A stretch of 64,000 bases of DNA from Strongylocentrotus purpuratus (GCF_000002235.5 NW_022145606.1:18864254-18928253); one strand, 5' to 3'; shown: positions 11,459 through 23,684, numbered from the stretch's first letter. Translations and numbers: made by a program. The notes: generated from the letters alone by a model not told the origin.

Positions 11459-13388
11459 ATGTAGCGGTACTAGGTCGTATTTGCTACGTTGGCCCAACGT
11501 CATATAGCCAACCAATATATACATGCACTATTTATCAGTAAAGATGGAGACGATATAGACCAACGTTAAGCCAAGGTTGGCCCAACGTCGCGTATATTAG
11601 CCAACATATCCACCATTTCTCAGTAAAATTTGAAACGATGGACCAACATTGAGCCAACGTTAATAGCCAAACGTCGAATAGCCAATTAACAGCCACAATT
11701 TATCAGTAATAATTGAGACGATGGACCAACGTTCAGCCAACATTGGCCCAACATCGAATGGCCAGCCAAAAGCCAACATTTAAAATTTAAAATTGAGACG
11801 ATGGACCAACGTTCAGCCGACGTTAGCCCAACGTCGAATAGCCAACCCAAAGCCACCATTTAAAAAAAAAAATTGAGACGATGGACCAACATGAAGCCAA
11901 CATTGGCCCAACGCCGAATAGCCAACCAATAGCCAACATTTATAAGTTAAAATTGAGACGATGGTCCAACTTTCAGCCCACATTGGCCTAACGTCGAATA
12001 TCCAACCAAACGCCAACAGTTATCAGTAATATTTGAGACAATGGACCAACGTTCAGCCAACATTGGCCCAACGTCGAATAGCCAACCAATAGCCACCATT
12101 TATCAGTGAAAATGGCAACAATGGACCAACGTTGAGCCAACTTTAGCCCAACGTCGAATAGCCAACCAATAGCCACCATTTATCAGTGAAAATGGCGACA
12201 ATGAGCCAACGTTAGCCCAACGTCGAATAGCCAACCAAAAGCCAACATTTATCAGTAATAAATGAGACAATAGACCAACGTTCAACCAACATTGGCCCAA
12301 CGTCGAATAGCCAACCAATAGCCAACATTTATCAGTGATAATTGAGACGATGGACCAACATTTAGCCAACATTGGCCAAACGTCGAATAGCCAAACCAAA
12401 GCCACCATTTATCAGTAATAAATGAGACAATAGACCAACGTTCAACCAACATTGGCCAACGTCGAATAGCCAACCAATAGCCACCATTTATCAGTGAAAA
12501 TGGCGACAATGGACCAACGTTCAGCCAACATTGGCCCAACGTCGAATAGCCAACCAATAGCCACCATTTATCAGTGAAAATGGCGACAATGGACCAACGT
12601 TCAGCCAACATTGGCCCAACGTCGAATAGCCAACCAATAGCCACCATTTATCAGTGAAAATGGCGACAATGGACCAACGTTCAGCCAACATTGGCCCAAC
12701 GTCGAATAGCCAACCAAAAGCCAACATTTATCAGTGAAAATGGCGACAATGAGCCAACGTTAGCCCAACGTCGAATAGCCAATCAATAGCCAATATTTAT
12801 CAGTGATAATTGAGACGATGGACCAACATTTAGCCAACATTGGCCCAACGTCGAATAGCCAACCCAAAGCCACCATTTATCAGTGAAAATGGCGACAATG
12901 GACCAACATTAAACCAACAATAGCCTAACGTCGAATAGCCAACCAAAAGCCACCATTTATCAGTGAAAATGGCGACAATGGACCAACGTTCAGCCAACAT
13001 TGGCCCAACGTCGAAGCGCCAACCAATAGCCACCATTTATCAGTGAAAATGGCGACAATGGACCAACGTTCAGCCAACATTGGACCAACGTCGAATAGCC
13101 AACCAATAGCCACCATTTATCAGTGAAAATGGCGACAATGGACCAACGTCCAGCCAACATTGGCCCAACGTCGAATAGCCAACCAATAGCCACCATTTAT
13201 CAGTGAAAATGGCGACAATGGACCAACGTTCGGCCAACATTGGCCCAACGTCGAATGAGCCAACCAATAGCCACCATTTATCAGTAAAAAATGGCGACGA
13301 TGGCCCAACGATTAGCCAACGTTGGCTTGCCGACTGCGACCCTGCCGACCGTGGCCGACGTTGGCCCAACGCCGTATTGTTATCTGGG
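11459..13388. repeat. Right subterminal tandem array, about 80-bp units
   Basis: About 23 units of 80 bases fill this region. Each contains ATAGCCACCATTTATCAGTG, GACAATGGACCAACGTT, a CCAACATTGGCCCAACGTC core and GAATAGCCAACCA. Units between about 12460 and 13260 are nearly identical, while those at the left edge (11470-11900) are more diverged, so the array seems to have been renewed from its terminal side. The many overlapping frames are products of the repetition, not genes. Confidence 0.9.
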
Positions 13389-13817
13389 AAGAGGTGGTAT
13401 TTACGAACTCTAAATCGGGACTCTCTAACCCACAACAGTATACTTTTTATATAAAGACCGGGCTAGAGTCGGTGGGAGATTAACTGTATGTTATACCTCG
13501 AAGGATGACCTGGTCATCAGGTAATCTATTTTCCTTTGGAAATATGGAGAATTATATTGTGATATAATTGAGTACCGATAAGACGACATAAACAGTGATA
13601 GGATATACTCCTATCTCAGTTCATAGTGACTCTGAATCATTTTATATTTGTCAATTATTTGCATGTTTAATTATATTGAGCCGATGGCTCTTAAATAAAC
13701 TGTTTGTACATTATACTTTACTCTTGAAATTGCTTGATTTTATTGTGATACATACTCATTTCATCAGAACCTAATTTATCGTCAGACCATAATAATTTTC
13801 AGTATTTAAATCTGACA

Positions 13818-14563
13818 TATTTGGTAAGCCATTTCATTCATATGCCCTTTTTGTATATTTAGGAGACACACTTTTCTCTGTTAAAGATTACATCTAATTT
13901 GTCGATAGGAAGACGTGTTGCTTCTTCCTTATACAGGATAATTGTTTTCCATCTTGAAATCGTTTCATGATGTCTTACTGATCTACTTTCTGCCTGTATC
14001 GCGCGCGGTCTCGTGTTCGTAGCTGAAGTTCGGTGCTCCCAAAGGTAATTATAATGTGTCATTGTTATGTTTGTATAGTATAGCAGAGGTCGTAAGATCA
14101 ATAGGAAACGATGTATTTCCGTTTGAGTTTGCGAATTAGGAAATAAGTTCAAAGGTGCTTAGCATTGGCTGCGCGCCCACTCTCTGTGGGAAAACCACTT
14201 CTATTCATAGATCTAGGATGCACAAATTGCATTATATTTAACAGACGATCTACTGTTAGTTTATGCATTGTAGTTACATTTGTATTGATGTATACACTTG
14301 AATAGAGACTCAGTATTTTCAATCTAAGTAATTCGCTCCTCTTTCGTCACATATTTGTAATCAGCGTGAGAACTTGGTACAGAACTGCATGCATGCAGTT
14401 ACGCAATATACTACTATAATCTACTACGTCACTGCATTACATATGCAATGTAGTTTGTGCTTGCAGCAGCTAACTGTTGGCTTCTAGTTCAAGTTGGACA
14501 TTGGATATATGCGTAGAATGAGCTCGTGTTTGTAATAAGTCAGAAATCCGATATTTTGTACAA
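13818..14563. repeat. Block D remainder and upstream region of TRIM-1
   Basis: This region matches 45945-46386 plus 47100-47387 (before TRIM-4) and 56640-57372 (before TRIM-5). It should hold the TRIM-1 promoter and 5' untranslated sequence. A possible 5' exon end is CCCAAAG/GTAATT at 14038-14050. The bases before the ATG (AGTCAGAAATCCGATATTTTGTACAA type) are conserved in all copies, with A or C at -3. An antisense frame of 97 codons (13859-14152) is kept in all three block D copies. Confidence 0.65.
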
Positions 14564-17500
14564 ATGGCTCAGCAGACTGAGAAAGAGAAAGCTCCAAGCT
14601 CTTTAGAGAACCTTACATGTCCACTATGTCTTGATATCTTCGACGAGGCAACCATCCTGACTTCATGCGGACACACCTTCTGTCGGAAATGTCTCAAGAA
14701 CTACGACCTTTCCCACCAGGATCTCGATCACATGATCTGTCCTCTCTGCAGGAAGATCACCAAGTTGTCTGTAAACCGTGTCGATGATTCCCTCACCAAT
14801 GAGACTGTCAACGGACTTGTAGACAATTACCACACCGAGTGTGGAGGGATGAATGCTGTCCTTGAGATGCGTCCACAATGCACTGCTTCTAAGTTTCATC
14901 AAGAATCAGATGCTGTATCATTCTGTAGAACGTGTAATAATTACTTGTGCACTAATTGCGACTGCAGTCATGAGCTAATGACATCAGTCTTTGAAGGTCA
15001 TGAGATTGTATCCATACAGGATATCATCGACGGGAAGGTCAGTATTGGTCATCTATCTGAGAAGTGCTCCATACACAAACAAGAGAACAAAGATATGTTT
15101 TGTGAGGATTGTAAGGTCCATGTCTGTCTCAAGTGCGTGATCGTCGGTCATCAAAATCACAACATCAAGAATCAGGCTGACTTCGAGCAGCAGTTACGTC
15201 TTAAGGTAAGTGGGTTCATTTGACAAAAACTATAAGGCCTGACACAAGTTTACTCATACGATTCAGATAAGGGAAGGTACCATTAGGCGCTGGAAGTCGG
15301 AGGGGTAGGGCAGAGGGCGTTGATGTCTCTGCATTATTCAAGTGGGGGACAAAATTTAAGGAAGGAATTAGGTTCATTTGACAAAAGGCACTTGCGTTTG
15401 GCTATAAAGGCCTGACAAGTTTACAGATACAATTCAGGTGGCCTCGCAAGGAATTACAAAATATATGTAACAGAATTAGCAAAAGGTTATTGCTCAATCA
15501 GCAGATAAGTATTCTCAAGTGCGAAGTTTAACCATTCCTAAACCTAACTTTTATCAGTTATTGCTCGTTACCCAGACCTACCCTTCCTTACAAAATATAT
15601 AAAGATTGTAAGCCTCTGTTTATACAATAGAAATCATCTCCTAGAAGTTCCAAAAGAGAGATTTTTTTCCCTCCTCCCCTGCCAGAGAAATACAAAAATT
15701 GACATCATTAACCATAGAAAAAGAGGTTCTAAAAAACAAAGTGTCACCATCTAAATTCTAGAATTCTCATTATCTTTTCGAATCGTCAAAGCGATGAGGC
15801 TGATAATTATTCTCCCCCTTTCTCCCCTTTACAAGACATAATTTCTCCGTATATCGATTATATGTCAGTAATTTTGTAAAGATACAAAATTGCAATATGT
15901 AATGATCTGGCTTAACATGTGTTCAGTAATCCATATTGACTCCCTTAAAGGGATCGTTTAACAATGTTAATCTGAGATACACGGCCCTATGTGTTATCAG
16001 TGTCTGTGATATGGTGTAATATTGAAGCCCTAAAAAATTGCGCTTCAAAATGATCAAGAAGTGCCTCAAAAAAGTAAAAATCTTTGAGTGACCGGTTATA
16101 CCATACTCGTTTTCCCCAATAGACTGTAGTGTTATGAAAACCGTCAGGCGAACGGTTTTCAAAATTTGTAATTCCAATCATAAATATCTTGATAATCAGA
16201 CAGGCGATCGGCTTGTAAAAGTCATGGGGTTCCTGACTGACCTAAAGGTTTATAATTATTATTGCATCATGAGCTAAATCCAGAATTTTGTTTCAGAATC
16301 TGAGACAAAGTTACCGGATCCCTTTAAAGGACGAGACCATTCTAACAAATAACTTACTTTCAATAAAAGCAGAAAATTAGACAAACCAATCAAAAAATGT
16401 TTGAGCAAAATCAGATAACTAATAAGAAAGTTACACTTTTAAATTTCGCTTCACTCACTCGCGTAATACTAATAGTAGACTTTCTGTCGATTTCTTTATG
16501 ATCCTAAATACTATAGAAACACTTTTGCATCAGGTATGTTATGTTATTATTCAAACATGCAAATTTTAAATATGCTTCAATTGCAAATTTTTGAGAAATG
16601 CAATGTGTTTTTTGGGTTTCTTTTGTTACACGAAAATCATTTAGATAAAAGTAATAATACAGTAGGTTTGCGGTTGCACCATGTGTGTGTGAGAGAGAGA
16701 GAGAGGTTTGAGGAGTCCTGAAAAGGACTCTGACTCGGTAATCTTTCTTGGAGGAGTGTAGTCCTGAAAAATTGCAATAAAAGTAATAAAAAAAAGTAAT
16801 AATGTTAATGAAAATTATCATGATCATGATCATGATCATCACCACCATCACCATACTTGGAAGTAGAAGTAGTAGTACCATTTAGTAGTACCATTATTCT
16901 TCTTAACTATCTATATATTGCTTGTGTTTATATCAATATTATCATTATGATGATTATAATTATTAATAATCATAAAACTAATTTTATTTGGCCTATCTCC
17001 ATTCAGTAATATCTGATATTACTGCTTTCATACACATGGACTAATATCAAGGGCTGGATCCCCTTTTAAGAAAGCAGAAATACAACAATGTATTCAATTC
17101 CTCTGTCCTCGTATGATTATGTGGGGTCGGGGGGGGGGGGTATTACTTTTGTGAAAATTCTGGCGCTTACCTAATCCGTATTTCATATTCAAATCAACTC
17201 CATGTTATTAGCATACATCTCATGCCAAAACATGTTCTTTTCATTTCTCTATAATTTGTTTTGTTTAGGTGAAGGACCTTTTACAGCGATGTGCCGCTAA
17301 GAAGACAGAACTGGAGAAGAACATTCAGAATGTTGAGGTACAACGCCATGAAGTATGCACTGCCATGCAGAAACTACTGGACGATGTCAGTCAAGCCTAC
17401 AGCATCAAGGTCAAAGAGCTTGAAGCCAATCATCAATATCTCATCGAGGAAATCAATGCAGTAAAGCGGAGATTCGATGACGACCTCAGCGTCTTGAAAT

Positions 17501-18531
17501 CCAAGGATCGACAGAGGATCAAGATCATTTGTAGTTCAATAACACTGGTATCTAATGACAGACTGGGTCGTCTTGAGACAGACAGTCTGTCTGCTCATAC
17601 CTTGCTCTGTGAGGAGCTGGATGCCATGCTGAAGGAGGCTACTGATCACACTTCTGCGGTAGCCATTACGAAGAAAGCACAGGAGAAGAGGTTCAAGCCT
17701 GCAGATGATACTCATCTGGACCTCGGGAGCATCTCAGAACCAGATCCCAATTTGCAAGTAATTCAGTGTGTGGATCTACGGGGAGTGATGTCGGGTATGA
17801 CTCATTACTCTGAGGACAGTGTGGCTATTGGATATGGTTTTACACATGGTATAGATATCATTGATTCAGCTGGTAAACAGGAGGAGTATGCAAACATACC
17901 AAGTAACATGGCGTGTCTTGATCTTGTGCTTCTACAAGACAGGTCGTTATGCGTATCGACGGGTTTATACACAGAAGCACACATATATTATCCCAATGGA
18001 TCCCGGAAATTAACCATCCACGTAAATAGCTCTGTCTTTTATCTCAGACTAAACAGAAGTCCATCAGATGAAATCCTCATCGCTAACTTTGGGAAGCAAA
18101 TCTATGTCTATGACCCGACTGGATCCACTCTCAAACACACTGTTTCAACAAAACACAACATTACGAGGCAGGTATCTGCCACCAGGTCGGGTTTAATCGT
18201 CACGAGTTCATGTGATCATGAGCCAATCGTGGTGACGGTCTATGACAGGGATGGGAATGCTGGTAAGTCTCTACAAGCTCCAAGCGGTGTCAACCTGTAC
18301 GCTGCCGTGGATGAGCAGGACAGTGTGTATGTAGCGAGTGTTGATCGTAAGAATGGTAACGTGGTGATCAGGCTCTATGACCTTGATGGTCTGAACCTGA
18401 AGGAGAGAGTGGAGTTCAATGCACTTGATCTGGCGATAAAACCTACGTGGTGTTACTTGGTTTCCCTCTCTCCAGACATGCTCGCGTTTGCTTGTGACAA
18501 GAAGTTGTATTTTATCAAAGTATCACTGTAA
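14564..18531 (+). CDS. TRIM-1: RING/B-box/coiled-coil/propeller TRIM-like protein
   Basis: Coding exons are 14564-15205 and 17269-18531, joined by a phase-0 intron with GTAAGT donor and TTTAG acceptor, giving 634 residues. Exon 1 encodes a C3HC4 RING (C19, C22, C35, H37, C40, C43, C59, C62), an atypical B-box 1 (C106 to H146) and a canonical B-box 2 (C168, H171, C180, C183, C188, C191, H196, H199). Exon 2 encodes a coiled coil (about residues 222-330). A C-terminal region of about six repeats follows, each ending in a D/N-x-x-G type turn, suggesting a propeller like those of TRIM-NHL proteins. By family it should be an E3 ubiquitin ligase; substrate and ligand are unknown. The start ATG is shared by all copies. 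The first codon of exon 2 is GTG (Val), so the second part is an exon, not a separate gene. Confidence 0.85.
15206..17268 (+). other. Intron of TRIM-1
   Basis: This 2063-base intron has donor GTAAGT and acceptor TTGTTTAG. It contains a TTAA-target MITE (15949-16323), AT-rich sequence with ATT/ATC microsatellites near 16800-16980, a GA run near 16687-16706 and a G run near 17128-17140. The last 450 bases match the ends of the TRIM-2 and TRIM-4 introns. No gene is seen. Confidence 0.75.
15949..16323. mobile_element. MITE of the AGGGATC family, TTAA target
   Basis: The element has short inverted ends (AGGGATC at left, GATCCCT at right) and is flanked by TTAA at 15945-15948 and 16324-16327. A second copy lies in the opposite orientation at 32596-32972. 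Length is 375 bases, without coding capacity. TTAA duplication is known for piggyBac and Kolobok transposons; the superfamily is not decided here. Confidence 0.75.
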
Positions 18532-20461
18532 TCCACCTCACACTCTTTATTACCAGTATTGGTTTTGTGTATACCTCTCTGCTCCAGATTTACTCTAATA
18601 TGTCCTATGATGTGTCATATTCTATTGTTTATTATGTGATAACTAACCGAATGAGAAGATGTGTATTCTCTCGATAGATTTTTAATTGCCTGAATATCGT
18701 TGTCATTATTCAATTTTATTAGAACTTTCCTCTCTCGAAATAGTATGTATATACTGTACATAAACTATGCATCTAATTCTTCCATTGTGTAATCGCATCT
18801 CCTAGATATTAACTGAAAGACAGTGATATGATATCATAGTGTACAACTTTAAAAAAACGTGAGATATTGATTAACTTCTGATTAGTGTTATTTTCCTTAT
18901 GTTGTATAAAGTTATTCCAATAGCATTTTCTTTAATGTTTTGCTTATATTCCTTAACCTATATTGCGATTATTTTGTATCTTTTTAGCCTTCACGGGTTA
19001 TCCAAGTTACCAAGTTATTGGTATTATTATGTTGTCTTTATTTTACTCTTCGTATGGATATAACATTGAACTGCATTGTTGTTATAATTGGTAATTTCAC
19101 CTTTTACATATTTCATGTGAATTCAGCAGTTTTCCTTTTCACAAAAATTACCGCTTCAATTCAATTAAGTTTATTTAAATTAGACTAAGTTGAATTCAAT
19201 CATAAGGATATTATTATATGGAAGGGTTTTATTACAAAAAATTCCATCGTCGCAGTTTAGCAACTGAATTGCCATTCGACTACAATTGAAAAGTACATGA
19301 TATTACAAGATAAAAGTACAATAGTCTTAAAACTATGACATAATGTATATTCTGATATTAAACCACACACGATGGTTGGTCTGAAAACCAATCCCCACCT
19401 TATATTTTTTCTTCAGTTTTTGTGTCATGATAATATTAATGTACCTACAACTTCCTCCTGACAAAGTTTGGTGCATGGGTGTAGATGCGGTGACCAAAAG
19501 TGACCGACCAAACACGAGGACAAATGTTCAGCTTGACAAATTTTTCGTATGGTCTAATAAGCTTTGTTCGGTCAATTCTTATGGGGAAAATGGGGCGACT
19601 ATTTCGGGGACAGACTACTGACCCCTGTACTGCTTTGTACACAGTTTTGTTAAGTACCTTTAAATTGAAATCCACCCTTCATATCAAACCACTCTAGAGA
19701 AAAGCAACAACAAAAAATGAGGAATGTAGACTGGTGAAAGTTTGAATAAAATCCGTCAAAAATGAAAAAGTTATGAATTTGTAAAGTTGTAATCACTATA
19801 CAGTCTATTAACATTGGCTGAATCAGTCATGTCTCTGTGATGTAGGGACGGACAGATTTTTTCATCTTACAAAATTACTAAGATTTCAAAAGGGAGAAGG
19901 CGCTATGGCGTAAAATAGAAATACAATGATATTTTGTGCACAACAAACGGGAGAGTTATCCGTCACTACGTCACAATGACCAATACGCCAATTTGAGATA
20001 CGCTTTTATAGTATACCAATGAATTTATTACAAGGGTTGATTTGCCCTTAAACATATCGAAGTTCTTCCTTTTTTTGATTTTCCTCTGTTATTATTTTTC
20101 GTCATTAACTTAGAAAATAGCTATAGAAAGTATATGCTGTAAATGTAGCGTATTATCACAATAACATGTTCATTTTTCTTTGTATAAACACAGTTTTGTT
20201 GACGGACACGGGATATATTTATGGTATAGATCAAGATTATGTTTCGTATGATATTGACATCTGTAAACTCAGTATTCTTTTGTTATTACTGCAAGCCTAC
20301 CAAAATTAAAATCACAAGAATGGAGCATTTTTTAACATAAAAAAGACTCAATTTGTGTAATCGTTAATGAGGTGATAAAGGAAATCTCTAAATGAAGCGC
20401 AAGCTGACGTAGAATTTGGTAAATAAATATTGATCCTTCCTAGGTTACATTTAGATCACAT
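18532..20461 (+). repeat. Downstream region of TRIM-1, shared with other copies
   Basis: The first 550 bases match the region after TRIM-4 (51301-51850) better than that after TRIM-2 or TRIM-3. Bases 19100-20461 match 28850-30088 and 40300-41459 downstream of TRIM-2 and TRIM-3. The 3' untranslated region probably lies at the start. No further gene is seen; the short frames here are not conserved. Confidence 0.65.
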
Positions 20462-20655
20462 GTTGCTGTCCATACGCTGTTATATCTTCCACACGTTTCT
20501 TAGTATGTCATGTCATCTCTACACTATATGGACAGCAAGATGACATCTCAGTAAGGTGTCTTTACGCTGTTATATTTTTCCCATTCTTTTTAGCATGCCA
20601 TGTTATCTCACATTGAATGGAAAACAAGATGACATCTCAGTTAGGTGTTCAATTT
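20462..20655. repeat. 90-bp minisatellite, about 2 units (TRIM-1 side)
   Basis: About two diverged units of the repeat occur here, the same repeat that is expanded at 30089-32565. They include CTGTCCATACGCTGT and ATGGACAGCAAGATGACATC. Flanking sequence on both sides matches that of the other two loci. Confidence 0.8.
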
Positions 20656-21202
20656 TTTACAGATAAAACCCCGCCTCATCTGAACGAGCTACGACATAAA
20701 CGATTTACAAAGGAAAAATACACTGTAGACTGCAGACCAATGAACGTTCTTTCCGATGTAAATCTTTCTCTTTTTTCTCTGTCCATTGCTATTACCAGGC
20801 GCGTACGCAGTGGTGGGGGGGGGGGGGGGTTAAACCCCCCCCTTTGGTAATGTTTATTTGTGTATTTTGGAGGAACCCCCCCCCCTTTGGTAATTTTACA
20901 AATTAAAAAACAAAATGTATACAAATGGCTGACCTAAAAAAGGGCCCTCTTACCCCCCCCCACTCCACCCTTGAAAAAAATCCTGCGTACGCGCCTGGCT
21001 ATTACTATTAGGCCCTTACATGCATTGAAGCTTATCTTTGTTTAGATTATCTCTTCCTCCTCCCTCTATCTTTCGCTTATCGTTCTCAGAACAATATTAA
21101 TTATGTATGTTACTTTTCCCTTTTCCTTCTCTTACATACTCTTTCCCTTTGCCTTTCTTGCGAATTATCATCGTCTCGATCATTGACTTCTATTCCTTCC
21201 TT

Positions 21203-21236
<34 letters not shown>

Positions 21237-22600
21237 CGAATACCTACTCTCTTTCGAAATTAATATGCAACACATGAAGAAAAAGAGTGAACCTGGGGTT
21301 TACAGGAGATATATATGGACAGGTTAATTAACTTACATTCAAGCATTGATCAACCAAATAATCATACCTTTTTCCTGTTTTGCAGTTCACCTGTATATGG
21401 CTTTGAATGAAAATAAGTACTGCTTTTTCTGAAGACAAGAAAAGAAGAAAAAAAAAGTAAGTAATGCATTTAAAAAGATCGGTGTGGAATCAGTTCGAGC
21501 CAGTATCATGGCATCATCGAGGTATTACTGCCTCTACAGAGAATTAAGCAATTGAGCTCCTAATTTTATAACTACCAACCAAACCTAATGTGCTATCTAA
21601 CTCTTCCTAAACATATCCCAATTGTAACTTAAAATAACAAATAAATGGATATTGCACTTTGCAATAAGGCTGATGGCCATTAAAATTAAATACACGTAAA
21701 AACATGTTAAATGCAAGTACAAACATGATACATACTTCTTTCATCAGCATCCTGTGCGAATCGAATATGCATGCATAAACACATATATGTATTAAGCGCT
21801 ATATAAAAATTAATTTTATTATTATTATGTTTTGATTTTCACTAATCTCCAGAAATTACAGAAGATAACAGTCATCTTGTTGAATACTTTAAATAATTTA
21901 AACAGAGCGACTAAATTGATACCACTTCAGATACTTTATGACGCTTATTTATTAGATTTTGGAATAATTTCAAATGATAACACACTGATATCAATCTTGC
22001 TGGAAATCACAACCAGTGAAAACCACTGCACACAGATTTTTGATTCCAGCAAGTATTTAGACTTATTTTTGCTATTTTGCTAGTCCGAAACAACCCATTC
22101 ACTTTACAATGAGAATTAAAACTAGTCGACATATTTACCCAAGATGCAGTATCACAAACAGAACTCTTAAGATTACCTTGATAGATTATTATTTCAAATG
22201 AATCATATTCCCGCGCAATATGGCCTACATATTCTGTTTGATATTGTTTTTCACATCATTAGCTCTTGAGACGTACATACATGATTAACATTGTTATGGT
22301 TATATTTAAGTCTAAATCATGATATTTCTTATAAGAGAAAACGTGGTGAAATATTTTTTCAGGCGGCTTTTGCATTGTAATAAGTGTAGCATCGCAGCTT
22401 TCCAGAGGCAAAGAAATAATAAAAATTGTTGACAGAGAAAAGGGAAGAGAATGAGAGAAATGGAAGGAGGAATAGTGGAGAAAGAAGAGGTGAAATATAA
22501 GTTTGGTAAAAATAAAAGCAAATGAAATGTCTTGCTCTATTACTAAGGATTCTACTAAAGTGGATCTCCAACACAATGTATCCACAACTGAAAGCCTAAA
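20656..22600. repeat. Block C, first copy
   Basis: This block is repeated at 32977-34935 and in part at 41577-42514. It contains a 204-bp MITE (20795-20998), a TC microsatellite (21210-21238) and a short AAGCGCTATATAAA motif near 21796. That motif resembles the 3' tail of some LINE/SINE elements. Open frames here are short and not conserved between copies. Confidence 0.65.
20795..20998. mobile_element. 204-bp MITE with CCAGGCGCGTACGCAG ends
   Basis: The perfect 16-base inverted ends CCAGGCGCGTACGCAG / CTGCGTACGCGCCTGG enclose G- and C-runs. CTATTA occurs on both sides as a likely target duplication. Block C at 33090 has an uninterrupted CTATTAGG at the same place, an empty sister site. The superfamily is not certain. 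Confidence 0.75.
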
Positions 22601-23684
22601 TCAGTTTGCCCTCTATCAAAATGATAAAAACAGAACTCGACTATCCCTTTGATAGCGGTTATCAAAGGGATAGTCGAGTTCTGTGGCAGAGGGCGCTACA
22701 CAATTTTGTTTGTTTTGGTGAGATAATGAAAAACTGAGTATCAAATTTGAAAGACCATACAATTCAAATGGCAAAATCATTTTGTTTGATCAAAATCGAT
22801 TCAGAGACGGTTGAAATATCCATGAACATAACCATTTTTAATATTTGTGTACCACCACAAATATTCAAAATTTGAACCAGCCGGAGAAAAACGAAATAGC
22901 GCCTCAACGTTCTATTCCAGCCAATGCCGATGTTGGCTTTTTGTTGGCTTTTTCGTGCAGGCTGTGATACGCACAACAGGCGTAAATATTCATAATTGAA
23001 TGACACACGCCTTTAAGACTAAAACAACAACAACAACGGCCGGCCCGTGTAATGTAAGTTAATTAATTAATCAATTAACGGTCACCATATTTTTGGGAAC
23101 TTGGAGCTGAATTAGTATGATCGTATTGGCTAAATTTCACAAATTTTGGGGTCTAAAATTATCTTCATAGCAAATTCAGGTCCTAAAAGAGCACTAGAAA
23201 TGTCATAAATAAGAATAAGAGCAATAACCATGCACTTTGAAGGCATTTTCGGTCTGAAACAAGAACTCAACTATCCACTTAAGTTCAAAGGTGCTATAGT
23301 ATACACTGAGCGCGTGTGAAAACCCACTTCTGTTCATAGATCTAGGATGCACACACTGCATTATATTCACAGACGATCAATACTTGAATATGATTATAGC
23401 ATTGTCGATGAAAAATATTCGCAACTCTTTCGACACATATTTGTAATCAACGTGAGAACTAGGTACATAACTGCATGCATGCAGAAATGACGCAATCTAC
23501 TATACAAGCTGAACAATCTACTACATGTACGTTACTGCATATAATATGTTCTTGCATAAACTGACTATTGGCTTCAAGTACACGTCAGCTGATCACACTT
23601 TTCGAGTTTTATTGAACATGAATGGGATATACACGTAGAATGAGCTCGTGTTTGTAATAAGCCAGAAATCTGATATTTGTACCA
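22601..23684. other. Region with a perfect hairpin, and upstream sequence of the TRIM fragment
   Basis: A perfect hairpin lies at 22631-22683, with 24-base arms and a 5-base loop. Bases 22690-23280 show nothing recognisable beyond a weak 80-codon antisense frame. From about 23280 the sequence matches the upstream regions of the TRIM genes, including CACGTCAGCTGATCAC near 23582-23597, also found before TRIM-2 and TRIM-3. Confidence 0.5.
22631..22683. repeat. Perfect 24-base hairpin
   Basis: CAGAACTCGACTATCCCTTT followed by GATA, a GCGGT loop and the exact inverse. Outside it, GCCCTCTATC (22611-22620) and AGAGGGCGC (22688-22696) also mirror in part. Confidence 0.85.

Larger units (their letters stand above)
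5927..13388. mobile_element. TIR transposon with asymmetric tandem-array ends, family unassigned
   Basis: The left end starts CCCAGATAACAATACG at 5927 and the right end is its reverse complement, finishing at 13388, giving a 7462-bp element. The inverted similarity covers about 30 bases. Beyond that both sides become tandem arrays, of different unit length, rich in CCAACGT/ACGTTGG motifs. This recalls foldback-type transposons, a class reported from sea urchins as TU elements, but kinship is not shown. A target duplication could not be settled (flanks GGAA and AAGA). It lies inside the right LTR of the Gmr1-like element, so it inserted later. The interior may hold a broken or spliced gene on the minus strand. 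Confidence 0.7.
121..13817 (+). mobile_element. Gmr1-like Ty3/gypsy LTR retrotransposon with a nested DNA transposon
   Basis: The parts, in order, are: left terminal repeat (121-288), primer-binding site (292-308), one long gag-pol frame (589-4980), untranslated region with a polypurine tract (5528-5544), and right terminal repeat (5545-5926 and 13389-13817) split by a nested transposon. Integrase lies before reverse transcriptase in the polyprotein. That order is typical of the Gmr1 group, not of ordinary Ty3/gypsy elements. The shared 147 bases of the two terminal repeats (142-288 and 13671-13817) differ at one position, so the element looks young. The coding frame looks whole, while the element overall has about two breaks, one being the nested insertion. 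The flanks match block D at points near 56171 and 56643, so about 470 bases of block D are absent at this site. Confidence 0.85.
5545..13817 (+). repeat. Right terminal repeat of the Gmr1-like element, split by an insertion
   Basis: The repeat begins TGTTGG at 5545 after the polypurine tract and ends in CA at 13817. It is interrupted at 5927-13388 by a transposon with inverted ends. The two outer parts total about 811 bases. A TATA-like stretch (TTTTTATATAAAG) at about 13444-13456 could be the element's promoter. The last 147 bases match the left repeat. Confidence 0.65.

Noticed and set aside
11813-13308. Overlapping frames with a repeated WLFDVGPMLAERWS-like peptide
   Set aside because: They are translations of the 80-bp array in the transposon end.
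11459-13388. CRISPR-like regular repeats
   Set aside because: The whole unit is conserved with no variable spacers; it is a tandem array in a eukaryotic transposon.
17269-18531. Exon 2 as a separate gene starting at its first codon
   Set aside because: The first codon is GTG right after a splice acceptor in all copies, and exon 1 ends in a matching phase at a donor.
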